This document shows, one piece after another, positions 22,484-33,620 of a stretch of DNA of 64,000 nucleotides (positions are counted from its first letter, which is position 1; every line of letters starts with the position of its first letter). The notes beneath the pieces are model-generated. The model made no database searches and was not told the DNA's origin. It saw only the letters and a program-made list of their open reading frames with translations. The DNA is from Viridothelium virens (taxonomy: Eukaryota; Ascomycota; Dothideomycetes; Trypetheliales; Trypetheliaceae). The position numbers and the translations under genes are program-made. Location: the NCBI GenBank assembly GCA_010094025.1, contig ML991800.1, positions 62,001-126,000 of the forward strand, read 5' to 3'.

Positions 22484-23296
22484 CTTCTCATGCAGCTATC
22501 GAGCTAGCTTCTTCGTTAAGAGAGCAACTCGCGTTGGGTAGGTAGGTGTAAGTGACGCGTAGTACGTAGGCTTAGGTTTGCCGACGTGATGATTTGCAGG
22601 GAACAGTGTGCGTTATGGAGAAGGCCGGAGTGGTATAGGAGGATAATGAGCTTTATCGCCTTCCGAGATCGGAGGTAGGTGACCGCCTTGTGGAGTGTGC
22701 GCTAGGAGCTTCACAGCTTGAGAGGTCGAGAGGTCGGGGGGGAAAGCCTCTGGAGCGGGTAGTTGAGGAGTAGATTGCTTGAAAGTCTGACTTGATCGAG
22801 TGGCTGAGACTGAGTATGAGGGTTACCGCGAGAGTGTATATGGTTGTGGGCAAAGGCAATAATAAGGTAGTGGTGGAGTAGCAGCAATGGAGGTCAAAAT
22901 ACACTCGAGGCAAGCGTGCTCCGACGACGCGCCGAACCGTGCACGACGTTGTGCAAAGGACAGGGCAGGGGAGCTCCACCATATGATATTCGTTAGGTGC
23001 CACGATGCCTAGTTTCGTCACACCACCTTCACCAGCAAGGGATCAATTGACAATTTCCATTCTGATCATAAGATGGCGTGAAGTTCTCTTCTCAGAGCGC
23101 TCTTGCTACCCACGCCCGCTGCCCCCGAACTAGATCATTGGACATTTCATTTACACATGGAATGCCACCAAATTCATTAAATCCAGCCTCTGTCCAAGCT
23201 TTTCCTTAGCAATAGTCGTGTCGCCTCACGCTATATCGTAACACGCCTATTCTAGAAGCTATCTTCGCACGTCATCCAGGTGATCCCGTAGTCCAC
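22484..23296. promoter_or_regulatory. Divergent promoter region of dhh1 and the rhomboid gene
   Basis: An 813-bp head-to-head spacer. The only named motif seen is ACGCGT at 22555-22560, near the dhh1 start. A frame at 22653-23021 (-) has no family-like sequence. Confidence 0.4.
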
Positions 23297-24158
23297 ATGT
23301 TCAGATCCCAGTTTGCAAGCTTTCAGTCTCGGAGACATTTCAGTGGAGGCCATTTCGACAAATACAAATCGATTACTAATTATCGAAACACCACACGCCT
23401 ACTAGGAGGAATTGTCACCGTCAATGTGGTCGGCTTCGTATTATGGAACATTGATCGCATCCCTAGCGACATCAAGGACAGAATCTCAGCAGAGACCAGG
23501 AAGCGTATGCCTAATTGGTTAAAGGCTAATGCAACCAATTCCCTTCGGAACTTCCGAGAAGGACGATGGTGGACTCTGCTTACCTGTTCTTTCTCCCACA
23601 GAGACCCAAACCATCTTATAGGTACGTAGAACTAATTTCGAGCCTTCGCTCATTCCTGGCTCCGTTAGAAGATTTCCCGGACTGACTTTCCATAGGCAAC
23701 ATGTTTAGCCTATACACTTTCGGCACCGTGTTTGCTTACCTCCCAAGAGGTATTCCCATCGTTGCCACTATCACCCTAGGCTCAGCCTTATCTGCGAGCG
23801 GGGCGGATCTTGCCATTCAGGCAGCGCGAGAAACTCCTGGTTACGAACAAGCCTCTCTCGGCGCATCAGGTGTTGTCATGGGGCTTGGTACAGCTGCTGC
23901 TGCTCTCCGCCGTAGGTTCTCTCGAATGAAGTTGCATGTATCCGTCAGGCAGAATAGGAAGGCTGACACTCTGAAGCCGCCGCTAGGGTTGCACTCTTTG
24001 GTCTCGTCCCCGTACCACTATTTCTTCTACTACCAGGATACATCGCTTGGGCCTTTCTGCATTTGCATGATGAAAGATCGCGTGTTGGACACGCCGCCCA
24101 TCTCGGGGGCGCGGCTTTCGGAGCTCTTTTCTATCTTCTCCGTCTACGAGCAAAATAG
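23297..24158 (+). CDS. Rhomboid-family intramembrane serine protease
   Basis: Three exons are proposed: 23297-23621, 23696-23911 and 23977-24158, giving 240 residues. The N-terminus (MFRSQFASFQSRRHFSGG) is rich in Arg and Ser without acids, as in mitochondrial presequences. The rhomboid landmarks are WWTLLTCSFSHRDPNHLIGNMFSLYTFG (L1 region and helix with the oxyanion His and Asn), LGASGVVMGL (catalytic Ser in GxSG), and VGHAAHLGGAAFGALFYLL (catalytic His). The protein would cleave transmembrane segments of other proteins. The third exon is read in a frame hidden by intron 2; I chose donor GTAGGT (23912) and acceptor GAAG (23976). An alternative, donor GTTGCA with acceptor GCTAG, is also in frame and changes about ten residues. 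It is smaller than yeast Pcp1, so it may belong to another fungal clade. Confidence 0.85.
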
Positions 24159-24341
24159 CATTCGGTTTCTCATGATTGATACATAGGCGAATGAGGCATG
24201 CCTCAAGTGTACAAGTCAAAGGATAGACAATTCATCGATTTTAATCATTCTATCTGAAAGATCACAATGCCTCATAGTAGTCTGAAAAATACACGGCCCA
24301 CGAAAATTCCGCCAGCATGCTGGGGCCCGCCCCAACGCAGT

Positions 24342-25645
24342 TCAGGCAGATTGGTTGTCCAGCAACCAATCTCGGATGTCGCGTCCGAGTTCGTCATCTT
24401 GGCTGGGTTCTTGAAAAATGAACCCAGCCCCGAACTCGGCCCCGAATTGTTCGGGGGATCCTTGTGAGCCTATGGGCTCAAATTCGAGCCCGTTGGTTTC
24501 ATCGACGGCGATTCCAGAATCGCCATTTTGAGGGGCGCTTGTGAGATCCACCGAGCCGCCAGCTTCGGCCGGATCTGGTTGGAGGCCTCCCGGACCACTT
24601 CCAGAGAAATAGCTGGCGGCTAGTTCAGTGTCGGTTCGGAGTCCTAGCGGGTTTGGATTCGCCCTCTTGCTTGTCGAAAAGCCACCGTAGGGCATACGGA
24701 GACTGCTGGTTTGACTTTTGACACGCTTTGATGAGCCGCCACTGGACTCGGACTCATCATCCTCATTATCTGAGGACTTTCTCTTAAGTGAGGATGAAGA
24801 TGATGTCGAGGTTGTAAAATAGGGAGTGGTGGAAGAGAGAGGAAGGGAAGCAGTGCTGTCCTCATCACCTCTAAAAGATGTGTCGTACAGAGAGATAGGC
24901 AAGAATTTCCAGGTTTCAGTATAGTCATCTGGCTTGTGGATAAGGCGCCTCAATGCCATCCCAAACGACCGTGAATCATGAACTGGCCTCGAGGGTGTCA
25001 CAAGAGCCCAAAAAAGGAAGTCATGCGGAAAACCTCGGACCTCGAGGCAGCTAACGAATGAGTCCCAGTCAGGATCAAGGTAACCAGTGCCCCAGAAAGG
25101 GAAGAAGCTCAGATTGAGCGACTGGTCCTCGAACAAGATTCTGACGAAGCGTTTTTGGAGATTTGTGCGCTCGTTTCGATGAAGCGGTGCCAGAACTTTA
25201 CCATTTCGCAAGGTAATCGCGCTATCAGTGCCCTGGGTATGTTAGCATAAGCTTGTGCCAAAGAGCATTTGTACGTCGAACTCACCTTGATTTCCTGTAG
25301 CGTGAATTCTTCGCCTTTGGGGTCATCTCCGTAGTCTTTCGGATGCAGCCCACCATGGTGCTGACGTTCGTGCTCCATTATCAGGTACTTTCGCGAAAAC
25401 GTTCGACCACAGTCTTCGTGGCGACATGAATGAGGCTGGGTTGGGAGATGGACACGCTGAATATGGCGAAGTCGAGAACGGTCGGCGCCGTACTTTTCTG
25501 GACATTGCTTGCACATGTATGGCTTCTCCGGATTATGTGTCTCCTCATGCTGGCGTAGATCGCACCTACGCTTGAATGTTTTCTCACACTTCGGACATTG
25601 GATCACCTGTTGGGCTCCGCTACCCTCAGCACGTGGTCTGGCCAT
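24342..25645 (-). CDS. C2H2 zinc-finger protein, probable DNA-binding regulator
   Basis: Two exons, 25645-25286 and 25232-24342, flank a 53-bp intron and give 416 residues. I start at MARPRAEGSG (25645). The same frame stays open up to 26065, but that stretch is repetitive and Ser/Leu/Pro-rich with no family look, so it is more likely 5' UTR. Three zinc fingers lie near residues 15-100: CPKCEKTFKRRCDLRQHEETH, CKQCPEKYGADRSRLRHIQRVH in parts, and CRHEDCGRTFSRKYLIMEHERQH in parts. A middle region of about 110 residues (LRNGKVLAPLHRNE to HKPDDYTETWKF) looks globular. The remainder is Ser-rich with an NLS-like KRKSSDNEDD stretch and an acidic end, suggesting an activation region. I do not recognise an orthologue with a known target. 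Confidence 0.8.
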
Positions 25646-25734
25646 CACGTCCGGCGTAATGGAGCAAGACGATTTCGGCAATGAGGATACGAGGTTAGGT
25701 ATCAAATCTAGCAAGTGAAGTCGAAGGGACTTTG

Positions 25735-25880
25735 CTAGAGAAGAAGAGGCTCTGAAGATGGTGTTCTGAGGAAGAGATTTTGAGGAGGGGGTTCCAGGGA
25801 AGAGGTTCTGGCGAAGAAGTTTTAGAGAAGAGGTTCTGGAGAAGAGGTTCTGAGTAAGAAGTTCTCGGGAAGATATCCTG
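25735..25880 (-). repeat. Imperfect GAAGARGTTCTGRR repeats (pyrimidine-rich on the coding strand)
   Basis: About nine degenerate copies of a 15-20 bp unit, with a core like AGAGGTTCTG on the + strand, lie just upstream of the C2H2 start codon. On the coding strand the stretch is CT-rich, as in many fungal leaders. It explains why a spurious N-terminal extension stays open here. Confidence 0.6.
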
Positions 25881-26065
25881 AAGAAGGGTTCTGTAGGAGA
25901 GGTTAATCTTGTAGGGAAAGATCTGAGAGAGGGTAGAGAGAGGATATATATGGAAGAAGGCAAAGGTCTCGCGAATAAACACAATAGATCTTCAGAACTA
26001 CAATGATATCTTGATCTGATACCAGTATCAATAGTGAGCCGCGCGTTTGCTGCAAAAAGACTCAT

Positions 26066-27852
26066 TTTGGCGGTAGCAGAATCAATTGTAGTCTGTCCTC
26101 ACAATGGTGTTTGAGAAAATATCCCTTTCATTGTTCAACTTTGTAACGGAAGGCTAAGCTTCAGCTCTGAAGCACGCTAGAGTCATGGAGCTGTGCTAGT
26201 TTCCACAATAAAATAGGCATCTGAAACACTAACGTACTATAATTTAGACAATACAGTCTTCCACACATTTTGACTGGATCACCACGACAACAATACAAAA
26301 GTCATGTACAAGTAAGCAGAAGGAACTAGGTATCAATAAGTAGGAAAGACGTCTGAGCGACGGGATTGATGGGGTAGAAGTATGTTCATTTGACTTGTAT
26401 TAAGACTTCGCTGCAGATTGTGCAAACACCTCAGTTTGAGAAACAGGAGAGAACTTGGAGCGATTGTTTGGGGAAAGAGGCGGGGAAATTTGACCACAAG
26501 GATGGTCGCCCTGCTTTCCAAGTGTCAAGCAGTGGCGCGGTATTGTGTGTGAAGCGATGGCAGACCACTTGACCTCCTGCCACTGTTTGTTATTTGTGTG
26601 AGGTTGGATGAAGGCGCTAGTCTGTAGATACGATAGTCGAGAGACAGTGTTGAGGTTTTCCGACAAGCGCAAAATCTCGTCTGTCCGAAAGGAGCCATAT
26701 CATCCTACTTCTCAAGATGCAAGTGAATGCAAAGACAAGAGCACGAGATATTTGGCGGACTTGTAGATCGTAGGATCCTTGCTTGGGGTGAAATCTGGGA
26801 CACACCACACATACTGATCGCTTGCATGTGGGCGCAATATCTTGCAGAGACCATTGGCCATGCTACTTCTTTCATACTATTTGAGCATTGTGACGGCACA
26901 AAAAGCAGTCGCCCCTATCTCTAGTCATTGCAGACGGTGGTACCTTATTGTATTGAACAAGAGCGGGACCATATTTTCCCGATCCGGTGATCATGGAAGT
27001 AACACCCCGTGCGGTCTCGTCTTTTAGAATACCAAGCTTGCAAACTCGTCACACAGAGAGACCTAGGATATTCCTCCCGAATTTGGTTGAACCATGATTG
27101 TTGAGTCAAATGATTTCCAGGAGAAGACGGTGACACGTGGCGAACGGCTAGTAAACGATGCACCCATCCCACAATTCTCGGCCATAATACTTATTTCGGA
27201 GAGCCGTCGTGAGATGAGGCTGCTGATTCATGGAAAGTTTCGAAGAGGGCGAGAAATTCAACGCAGACCAGGAAAGTAATTTCTCGGTGGTTGTTTCAGC
27301 TCAAACTTCGCCGTGCGTCCTAAAGGTCAGTCATCGTCTTCTACTTCTGGGACAGACTGCTGCAAACGTACAGCTGATACTTTCTAAAAGTCAAAAACCC
27401 GTCTGTTCGTGATCAATGACTGAAAACTTGAGTGTAGCTTCGTAGGACTCTCTCCTTGCTTTCTAGAGCTATCCAGCAGGAACCGCATCCGGGTCGCAGA
27501 GTCCCCAACGCGAGAAGTCAAGACGCAATTTCCAACGTACTATACGCAGCCTGGTATACTTCGAATAGCGCGTTGTCTCAGTCAGTTCGGGACCGTCCGA
27601 TCGAAATTGAAGTATACCGAACGCTGTTCTTACAGCCGCATACCTTGCCCCCAACACCACCACATTCCTACGTACAGGGCTTTGCCCCGAACCCACTGAG
27701 CCATTCTGTCAGCCTTGAGGACCCCAACAGCTTGGATCTTAATGGCCGCCCTTACCTGTTCTCCGCAATCCTCGCCAATTATACTGATCGGATCACTGCT
27801 TGTGGGTATCGTCCAAAAAAAGATCGCATGATCGGATCTGGTGCCGTACGTA
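26066..27852. other. Gene-free stretch (1.8 kb)
   Basis: This lies between the divergent C2H2 and HET genes. A 136-codon frame at 27456-27866 (+) overlaps the HET start and lacks any motif. I see no repeat or RNA gene. Confidence 0.5.
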
Positions 27853-29502
27853 ATGGATTTGGGTAAGGTCTATGCCGAAGTTCCTCTGGAATCCGAGAGA
27901 ACACATCTCGAGAGAAGTATCCGACTTCTGGTCCTTGACCCTGCTGAGGACTTGAACATCCCTCTGACGGGAACCTTGTTAGCTACTCGACTTCCAGTCC
28001 GGACTCGCTACGAGGCGCTGTCTTACTGCTGGGGTCCACCGTTCGAAGGGCAGAAACTTGAAGATGCCAACATCTCCATCAATGGCCATTCGCTCCAGAT
28101 CGCCGGCAATCTCGCACATGCTTTGAGAAGGTTGAGGATGGTTGCAACGACAAGGACGTTATGGATCGATGCCATCTGTATAGATCAGTCCAATGACGCC
28201 GAAAAATCCAGCCAGGTCAGACACATGGCCGACATATATCGTATGGCTTCCCAAGTTGCTGTTTGGCTGGGCGAAGACTCCACAAATTTGGACGGTCTAT
28301 TCGTGCTTGGACTGGACCTTGCACTTCGCGAGTGGCGTCCTTGGACACCTAGTGGCTGGTCATCTCATTCTATAACGCCTTTGAGTGGTGCCGAGTTAGC
28401 AAAGAGAGCAAAAGCTGCGGGAAATAGTCAGTGGGACATTAGAAGAGAACTATTAGGTATTACCCCCGAGGTACGTCAGAAGTGCTTCTCCATTTTTAAG
28501 AGCAGGCGTTACTTTCTTCGACGTTGGGTCATGCAAGAAATGTGTCAAGCTCGCCGTCTGATAGTCTACTGCGGCAACTCTCACGCATCCTGGACCTCTG
28601 TCCACAAGAGCATTGAGCGAGGACAGCGACGCGCTCCTGATAATATGGCCCGATTCTTCGGTCTAGTAGAAGAATTCACTTCCGCTATCAGAGGACGAGC
28701 ACAGATCAATAGCTACACTGACGCAATCAGCTGGTTCCGCATCCTTAGCGAGTGCTCGCAGCTTGAATGTAGCGACGAACGTGACAAAATATACGCTCTG
28801 ATGAGTTTCTTCCAAGGCTGCAATTTCGGGTTCCGAGTCGACTACACAACTCCTTGGCCCCAGATGTATATGAATTTTCTACAATACTGTATCCAACATG
28901 GTCTCGAGTACTCGACGAGGTCCTACGCGGATATTTGGGGTGTTGTACTGGGGATCGCAGGCTTCCAAGCCCCACAGAAAAGATCACAGAACCCAAAAGA
29001 TGACCTGCTGCCATCTTGGGTGCCAGATTGGCGCCTACGGACAGAGCACGTAGCCCTTTACGCTGAGGCCCCGACAATCGCTATCACCAGGACAATCACG
29101 AGACGCGCTGCAATACGCGATAAAACTCTTTCAGCCTGCGTGGGTCTATATGGCGTCATCTCTAAAGCCGATGACCCTGAGAAGTGGGGAGACTCCCTTG
29201 CACTTACCGATTCGACTGGCATGAAGATCACAAGCCGGGAGCCTGGCTTTGCTCCGGATCATAATAAACATCTCTGTCCAAGCCTTGCACCAGGCGATCA
29301 CTTGTGCTCTCCAGTAGTCATGCTCAGAGATTTAGAGACACCAAGTCAACCTATAGAGGACGTCCTTGCCTTGGTCCTCCACCCACTTGATCTGGAATGC
29401 TCTCTATTTCATCTAGTGGGGCTGTGCTCGCTCTTCCGCTTTCAGAAGGTCAACTTGGGTGAGCCGAAGCCGCGGACCGAGATTAACGTTAACATTGTCT
29501 AA
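27853..29502 (+). CDS. Heterokaryon-incompatibility (HET) domain protein
   Basis: A single exon encodes 549 residues from the ATG at 27853. The frame opens 12 bp earlier at a GTG, but ATG is preferred. The HET domain covers about residues 50-230: RYEALSYCWGPPFEG, SLQIAGNLAHALRRLR, RTLWIDAICIDQSNDAEKSSQV, HMADIYRMASQVAVWLGE and YFLRRWVMQEMCQARRLIVYCG. After it comes the usual family tail with CSDERDKIYALMSF and LLPSWVPDWRL. Such proteins act in allorecognition and can cause cell death when unlike strains fuse. Nothing shows which locus it pairs with. Unlike the HET gene at 14782-17426, this one has no stop or frameshift. The two are different subfamilies (this one has the short N-terminus). 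Confidence 0.9.
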   Translation: MDLGKVYAEVPLESERTHLERSIRLLVLDPAEDLNIPLTGTLLATRLPVRTRYEALSYCWGPPFEGQKLEDANISINGHSLQIAGNLAHALRRLRMVATTRTLWIDAICIDQSNDAEKSSQVRHMADIYRMASQVAVWLGEDSTNLDGLFVLGLDLALREWRPWTPSGWSSHSITPLSGAELAKRAKAAGNSQWDIRRELLGITPEVRQKCFSIFKSRRYFLRRWVMQEMCQARRLIVYCGNSHASWTSVHKSIERGQRRAPDNMARFFGLVEEFTSAIRGRAQINSYTDAISWFRILSECSQLECSDERDKIYALMSFFQGCNFGFRVDYTTPWPQMYMNFLQYCIQHGLEYSTRSYADIWGVVLGIAGFQAPQKRSQNPKDDLLPSWVPDWRLRTEHVALYAEAPTIAITRTITRRAAIRDKTLSACVGLYGVISKADDPEKWGDSLALTDSTGMKITSREPGFAPDHNKHLCPSLAPGDHLCSPVVMLRDLETPSQPIEDVLALVLHPLDLECSLFHLVGLCSLFRFQKVNLGEPKPRTEINVNIV

Positions 29503-30164
29503 GTGCAAGGACATCTTTGGTAACTCGGCCAACTTTGTGGCAAGACTGGCGTTCAAGAGCTGCGACTTTGATTGTGAAGCGAGGCGTTTCGGCATCCATC
29601 CTCTTTGGTCAACCAACGAGCTCTGAGCAACCCTGCCTTTTGCAAAAAAGCCCATCCGATCACTAGTGTTGAATCCCATAGAAAGCTTAATGTTTCTCGA
29701 GAGGCAATTCTGGAAAAATTCTGGAAAGGTTAGTTTTCCGCTCAGTCAACATGATTGATTGTTCACGGGTAAAGAATCGATGTAGCTGAGAGCAGAAGAG
29801 AAAAGTATAAAACACTTACATTAGTGGAGACTCCCACGCAGCGATCGAATCATTATACCAGCTGTGGAGCCCTTTCGGTCAAGCTTGCCGTAAGGAAAGG
29901 CGGTTGTAACAGGTCTCTAGATCTCTATAAGGGCTTGGAGACCGTTGCAACACAAGGCGAGGCATTTCATGAAATTAGGACTGGTGCGGATGACAACGGT
30001 ATTCAAAAGTATGTCGTAAGCAGTGTCAGACACCCGTGTGGGTCTTCTATATTACCTGATAGATGTGCAGCAAATGCAGTCTTCACCAGGGATTTGGAGA
30101 GTTGGGAAGGTTTTCCATCGTAGCCGGAGCTCGTATTCCACCTGCAGCCCTCGACGATCACTGC
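29503..30164. other. Gene-free stretch
   Basis: Downstream of the HET gene. A frame at 29413-29679 (-) is the shadow of the HET 3' end. No family-like sequence is present. Confidence 0.5.
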
Positions 30165-31640
30165 TCATCTTCTCCATCTCGCGCCTCGATCAATGAACAT
30201 GCGAAATATAGTCGCTCTCACACTCTCGTGCGGAGTCTTCCCTTGCGAATCTTCAGCCTTGAAATCAGCGCCTCCCGAGCGCAAGATCTCAGGAATGTGC
30301 AATTCACAGTTCGCTTCTGCTGTGAAAAGTAACGGAATGCGATCTGAAGGAAGAACTCTAACTGAGATGAGACCGACCTGTTGAGCAAGGGCGGCTGACA
30401 CGTAGTTAGATGCTCCCGTCCTGACAACCGTAATCAAGGCGAGCTAGATGAGGAAGTGCCCATCTTCATTGATTGCGGATGCTTCAGCACCTTCATCGAG
30501 AAGAATGAGTAGGTTTGAGGGAAAGGATCACTGTGCGGGAAATAGAACGCGCAGTGGTAAAGGGCAATCCCAAGTCCATGATCGAGTGTAGTGATCTGAG
30601 TATCGGTAGCTGGGAGAGCGCGAATAGGTTCGACCTTATCATAATGGCAGGCGGTATTTAGAGGGATCCCCCTTTGGTTAGCAGTTGCTGAAACATTCGC
30701 ACAACATGCAAGAAGTTGAAGCGCACTCTTATCATCCTCGCTGTGCGTAGTTTAAAAGACAACGCAAGGAGGCGTCCGTCCGAATTCTTCGTGTACATTA
30801 GGGCTAAGGGAGTTTGATAAGGAATAGAAGATTATTTCTGAGTCTTGAAGCTGCGCTCCAAGATGCAACAGAGGGAGTCAAATCGGCCCAATTCGGCAGT
30901 AATGGGGCCACAAGGGTCTGCGACAGCTACCGAGAGCAATCGCATTGCATGAACGTCTTTGCATTGTGCTGCTTCTTGCGCAAAATCCTTGAGCAAATCC
31001 TCTTTCACGCTCCCAGAGTCTTCTTCGGAATGGATGATACTTTCAATAAGCAATTCCAACAAGCCGTGCTTGCTAAGCCGTATCACTAGTCTCATCGTTA
31101 GTGTGAGATCGTCGATATCCGAGCGGAAGTCCTTCATCAGGGACAGCAGGCATCCATCTAACTCTTGTTGGTTGAATCTGCTTCTTCTAGAGATCCACTA
31201 CAAAAAATCAGCGTGGAATTTTGGGCTGTGCAGAAGTTGCCGCAGACCATACGCTTGGCTCCCTGGCAAAGGGGACGTCTGAGGCACCCTTTAATATCAC
31301 ATCAATCAGCGCCAGCTTCCAGCAATGCACTGATACCTGTTAAATAGCCTTGAGATCCATTGCGTTGTTTGAAGATTCGTCTGCGTCGTACCCTGTACCC
31401 AGCATCTTCTCTGACGCCAAGTCGAATTGTGCAAAGGCAAAGAATCTTTCCCGAGTTGCTCCTTTGCTGGATAATGGCGACACGGCCTCGTCAAAACGTC
31501 CGATGATGTCAATGTGCTCTTGTTCAGTGGCACGCTGCAACGAAATGAGAATTCTTTGCACACGAGATAGGCTTTCTGTATCCACGGCGACGCTCAAGCA
31601 CAAATCAAGTTGCTGAGTACTGCGTAGGTGCATAGGTAGT
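30165..31640 (-). pseudogene. Decayed ankyrin-repeat gene
   Basis: Read on the minus strand from about 31640 downward, three separate open pieces (31633-31340, 31137-30832, 30437-30165) and the sequence between them carry ankyrin-like phrases: ISALLEAGAD, ALQLLACCANVSATANQRG, PLNTACHYDKVEPI, RSGGADFKAEDSQGKTPHE and EFGRTPP. Several stops and frame changes interrupt these phrases, and most have no splice sites around them. It therefore looks like a degenerate member of the fungal ankyrin-repeat families often found beside HET-type genes. Some parts could still be exons of a gene with many introns, so the pseudogene call is not certain. Confidence 0.55.
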
Positions 31641-31806
31641 TAGTGGGTAGCTAGCTAGTAATGCGACGGCCCAAAAAAAGATAGCAGAAGAAACCCAACG
31701 CCATAACTCCAAGCTCTACCCGAGGACGTTCGCAGACATGTCATTATGAGGCTAGAGCCAGTGTAGCCACATCGTTCCAATCTGACCCATACCATCCGAC
31801 TCCTTC

Positions 31807-33320
31807 TTAATGGACTATCGATACATTTGCAAGCGTGATGTTCACCGATGATCCTGCGCTGTTGCCCTTGTGCTCCACGGGACAGCCGAAAAACTCTGCA
31901 CGCGTATACCGACACAACAATTCCCAGACGAGAACCTTGATGCCTTGAGACACAAAGCTGCCGGACTCGTCGGGTTTGGCATCTGTGATCTTTGGATTAA
32001 CGCAGCCACCGTTGGCAAAATCAATGTTTTTGAGGTCCGAGGGAGTCTTGAACCACATAATTTTATGCTTGGGCAAATCTCTGAAGTGTCTGGGCGAGTG
32101 CTTGAACCAATCCGTACGTTCAGTGAGCAAGGTGTTGCGCATAAGGATACATTGGACTTGATCGCTATGTTTTTTTAGTATGGCAGGATAGTGTCTCATC
32201 AGATCCCTGCATTACATCAGCTCATATTCCAGGGATTTGAAGTGCTTCATTGACGAACGTATTAGAATTGTCACCAACGAGTATGACTTTCCTGTTCGGG
32301 AACGTCTCGAAGAAACGGTCCAGAAGAAAGCGCCTTGGATGGAAGAGGGACCTCGGATTGCCCAAATCCATTGGGTAAGTATCAAGACTGCCGACAGGAT
32401 AGTGCGCTCTGAGAAAACCTAGGTACTTGCGAGTGAGGAACTCCGGAGGAATGGTCAAGTAGTGAAAGTGAACGTCCGGTATGCTGACTTCCATATTCTT
32501 GAAAATTTCTGCGACACGTTAGGGACCTCATCAAAGTCGACGGATATGGGAGAAAAGAGAATTTACCCGGCATGTCCATCCAGGGCACGAATTCCTTCGA
32601 TATCGCATCCACCAGAAGATGCCTCCATCTCCAGATTTGTGCTACTCGCAGAATATCGTCAACATCGCTGACGACCGTGAGGCCATGCCGTGGAACCAGA
32701 AATCCAGTTGAATTGGCGTCCGTTACCTTGTGGACTCCTATTGACACTTTCTGAACCGATGCTGAAGGGTCATCACCGCGCTGAAGCTGGCTCATATCCT
32801 CCAAGGGAAGCCAGCCATCGAAATCACCAGTGTTGATCGTTGGAGGCATTGGATACATTCGCCGCTCGCCCGCTGGGCCAGGTCCTGTCACGTCCATGCC
32901 AAAGACGGAATGGTTTGCCATAGGAACGGTGAGGAACTCTTTGGTCATATTTTGTGCTAATTCCTGCTCTTCTGCTGGCATTTTGCGAATATTAGCACCA
33001 AACAACATGATGCGATTGGCCCAAGTATCGACTTTTTTACTATCCATGCCCTCTGGCTGTGCAAATATGTTACCATGGATATGCAGATTCCATCCTTCAT
33101 TGGTCCAGTTGCCATAGCTTGGCAGATTAAGCGCCCTCGCACGCGGATGGTGGTCTTTCCTGAATTCGCGTCTGAGGATGATTCTGCGCATGACGAAGTG
33201 CGCGAGAGCGACTAAAGGTCCAGTGAAGACCCTCAAAGCTTGTTGCTCGATAGTCTGTCGGGAAATGAGGGGTGCCGCGGCTGCAAAGCAGCAGAAAATG
33301 ATAGGAAGGATCCAGCGCAT
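31807..33320 (-). CDS. Secreted App1-like protein (DUF2183, phosphatidate phosphatase-type domain)
   Basis: Three exons (33320-32567, 32508-32259, 32206-31807) join in frame to 467 residues, with introns of 58 and 52 bp. The start at MRWILPIIFCCFAAA gives a clear signal peptide; an earlier in-frame ATG at 33473 would bury it. The conserved App1 domain begins at VVSDVDDILRV (about residues 217-226), the DxDxx nucleophile loop of HAD-type phosphatases. It continues with FVPWMDMPEIFKNM, SIPDVHFHYLT, FLLDRFFETFPNRKVILVGDNSNTD and VQCILMRNT. Yeast App1 dephosphorylates phosphatidic acid at actin patches. The secreted fungal relatives have no clear role, and this one would act outside the cell or in the secretory route. 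The second loop Asp is followed by Asp-Ile rather than Thr, which is usual for this clade as I recall it. Confidence 0.85.
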
Positions 33321-33620
33321 AGTCCCAAGTATCAGCACTTGAACGAATGAGTGCGTAAGTGTAAGATTAATAATAGCTGTAAAGCTTGATTTTGAAGAAG
33401 TATGGTCTTGGCAGGACGACCGTCTACGGAGCGCATCGGCAAGAATAGTAAATATCAAGCTGAGCCAATGCACTTGTACGTAGATATCAAGGCAGTTGCT
33501 ATCGAGTGATAGTCACTACCATAGGTGATGTAAACCGCGTGGAGAGCCAATCATGCGTTGCGCACATGAGTTCCGACCTCATAACGCTGGAAAGTACTGG
33601 GGAGACCCTCAGTTCATTTT
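33321..33620. other. Short spacer between the App1-like start and the GRASP stop
   Basis: A 300-bp stretch holding the App1-like promoter and the GRASP 3' UTR. Nothing else is seen. Confidence 0.5.

Noticed and set aside
25646-26065. 140-codon N-terminal extension of the C2H2 protein
   Set aside because: The translation is a degenerate repeat of Ser/Leu/Pro units from a CT-rich leader; the fingers follow soon after the later ATG.
27456-27866. 136-codon open frame upstream of the second HET gene
   Set aside because: It overlaps the HET start in another frame and lacks any recognisable feature.
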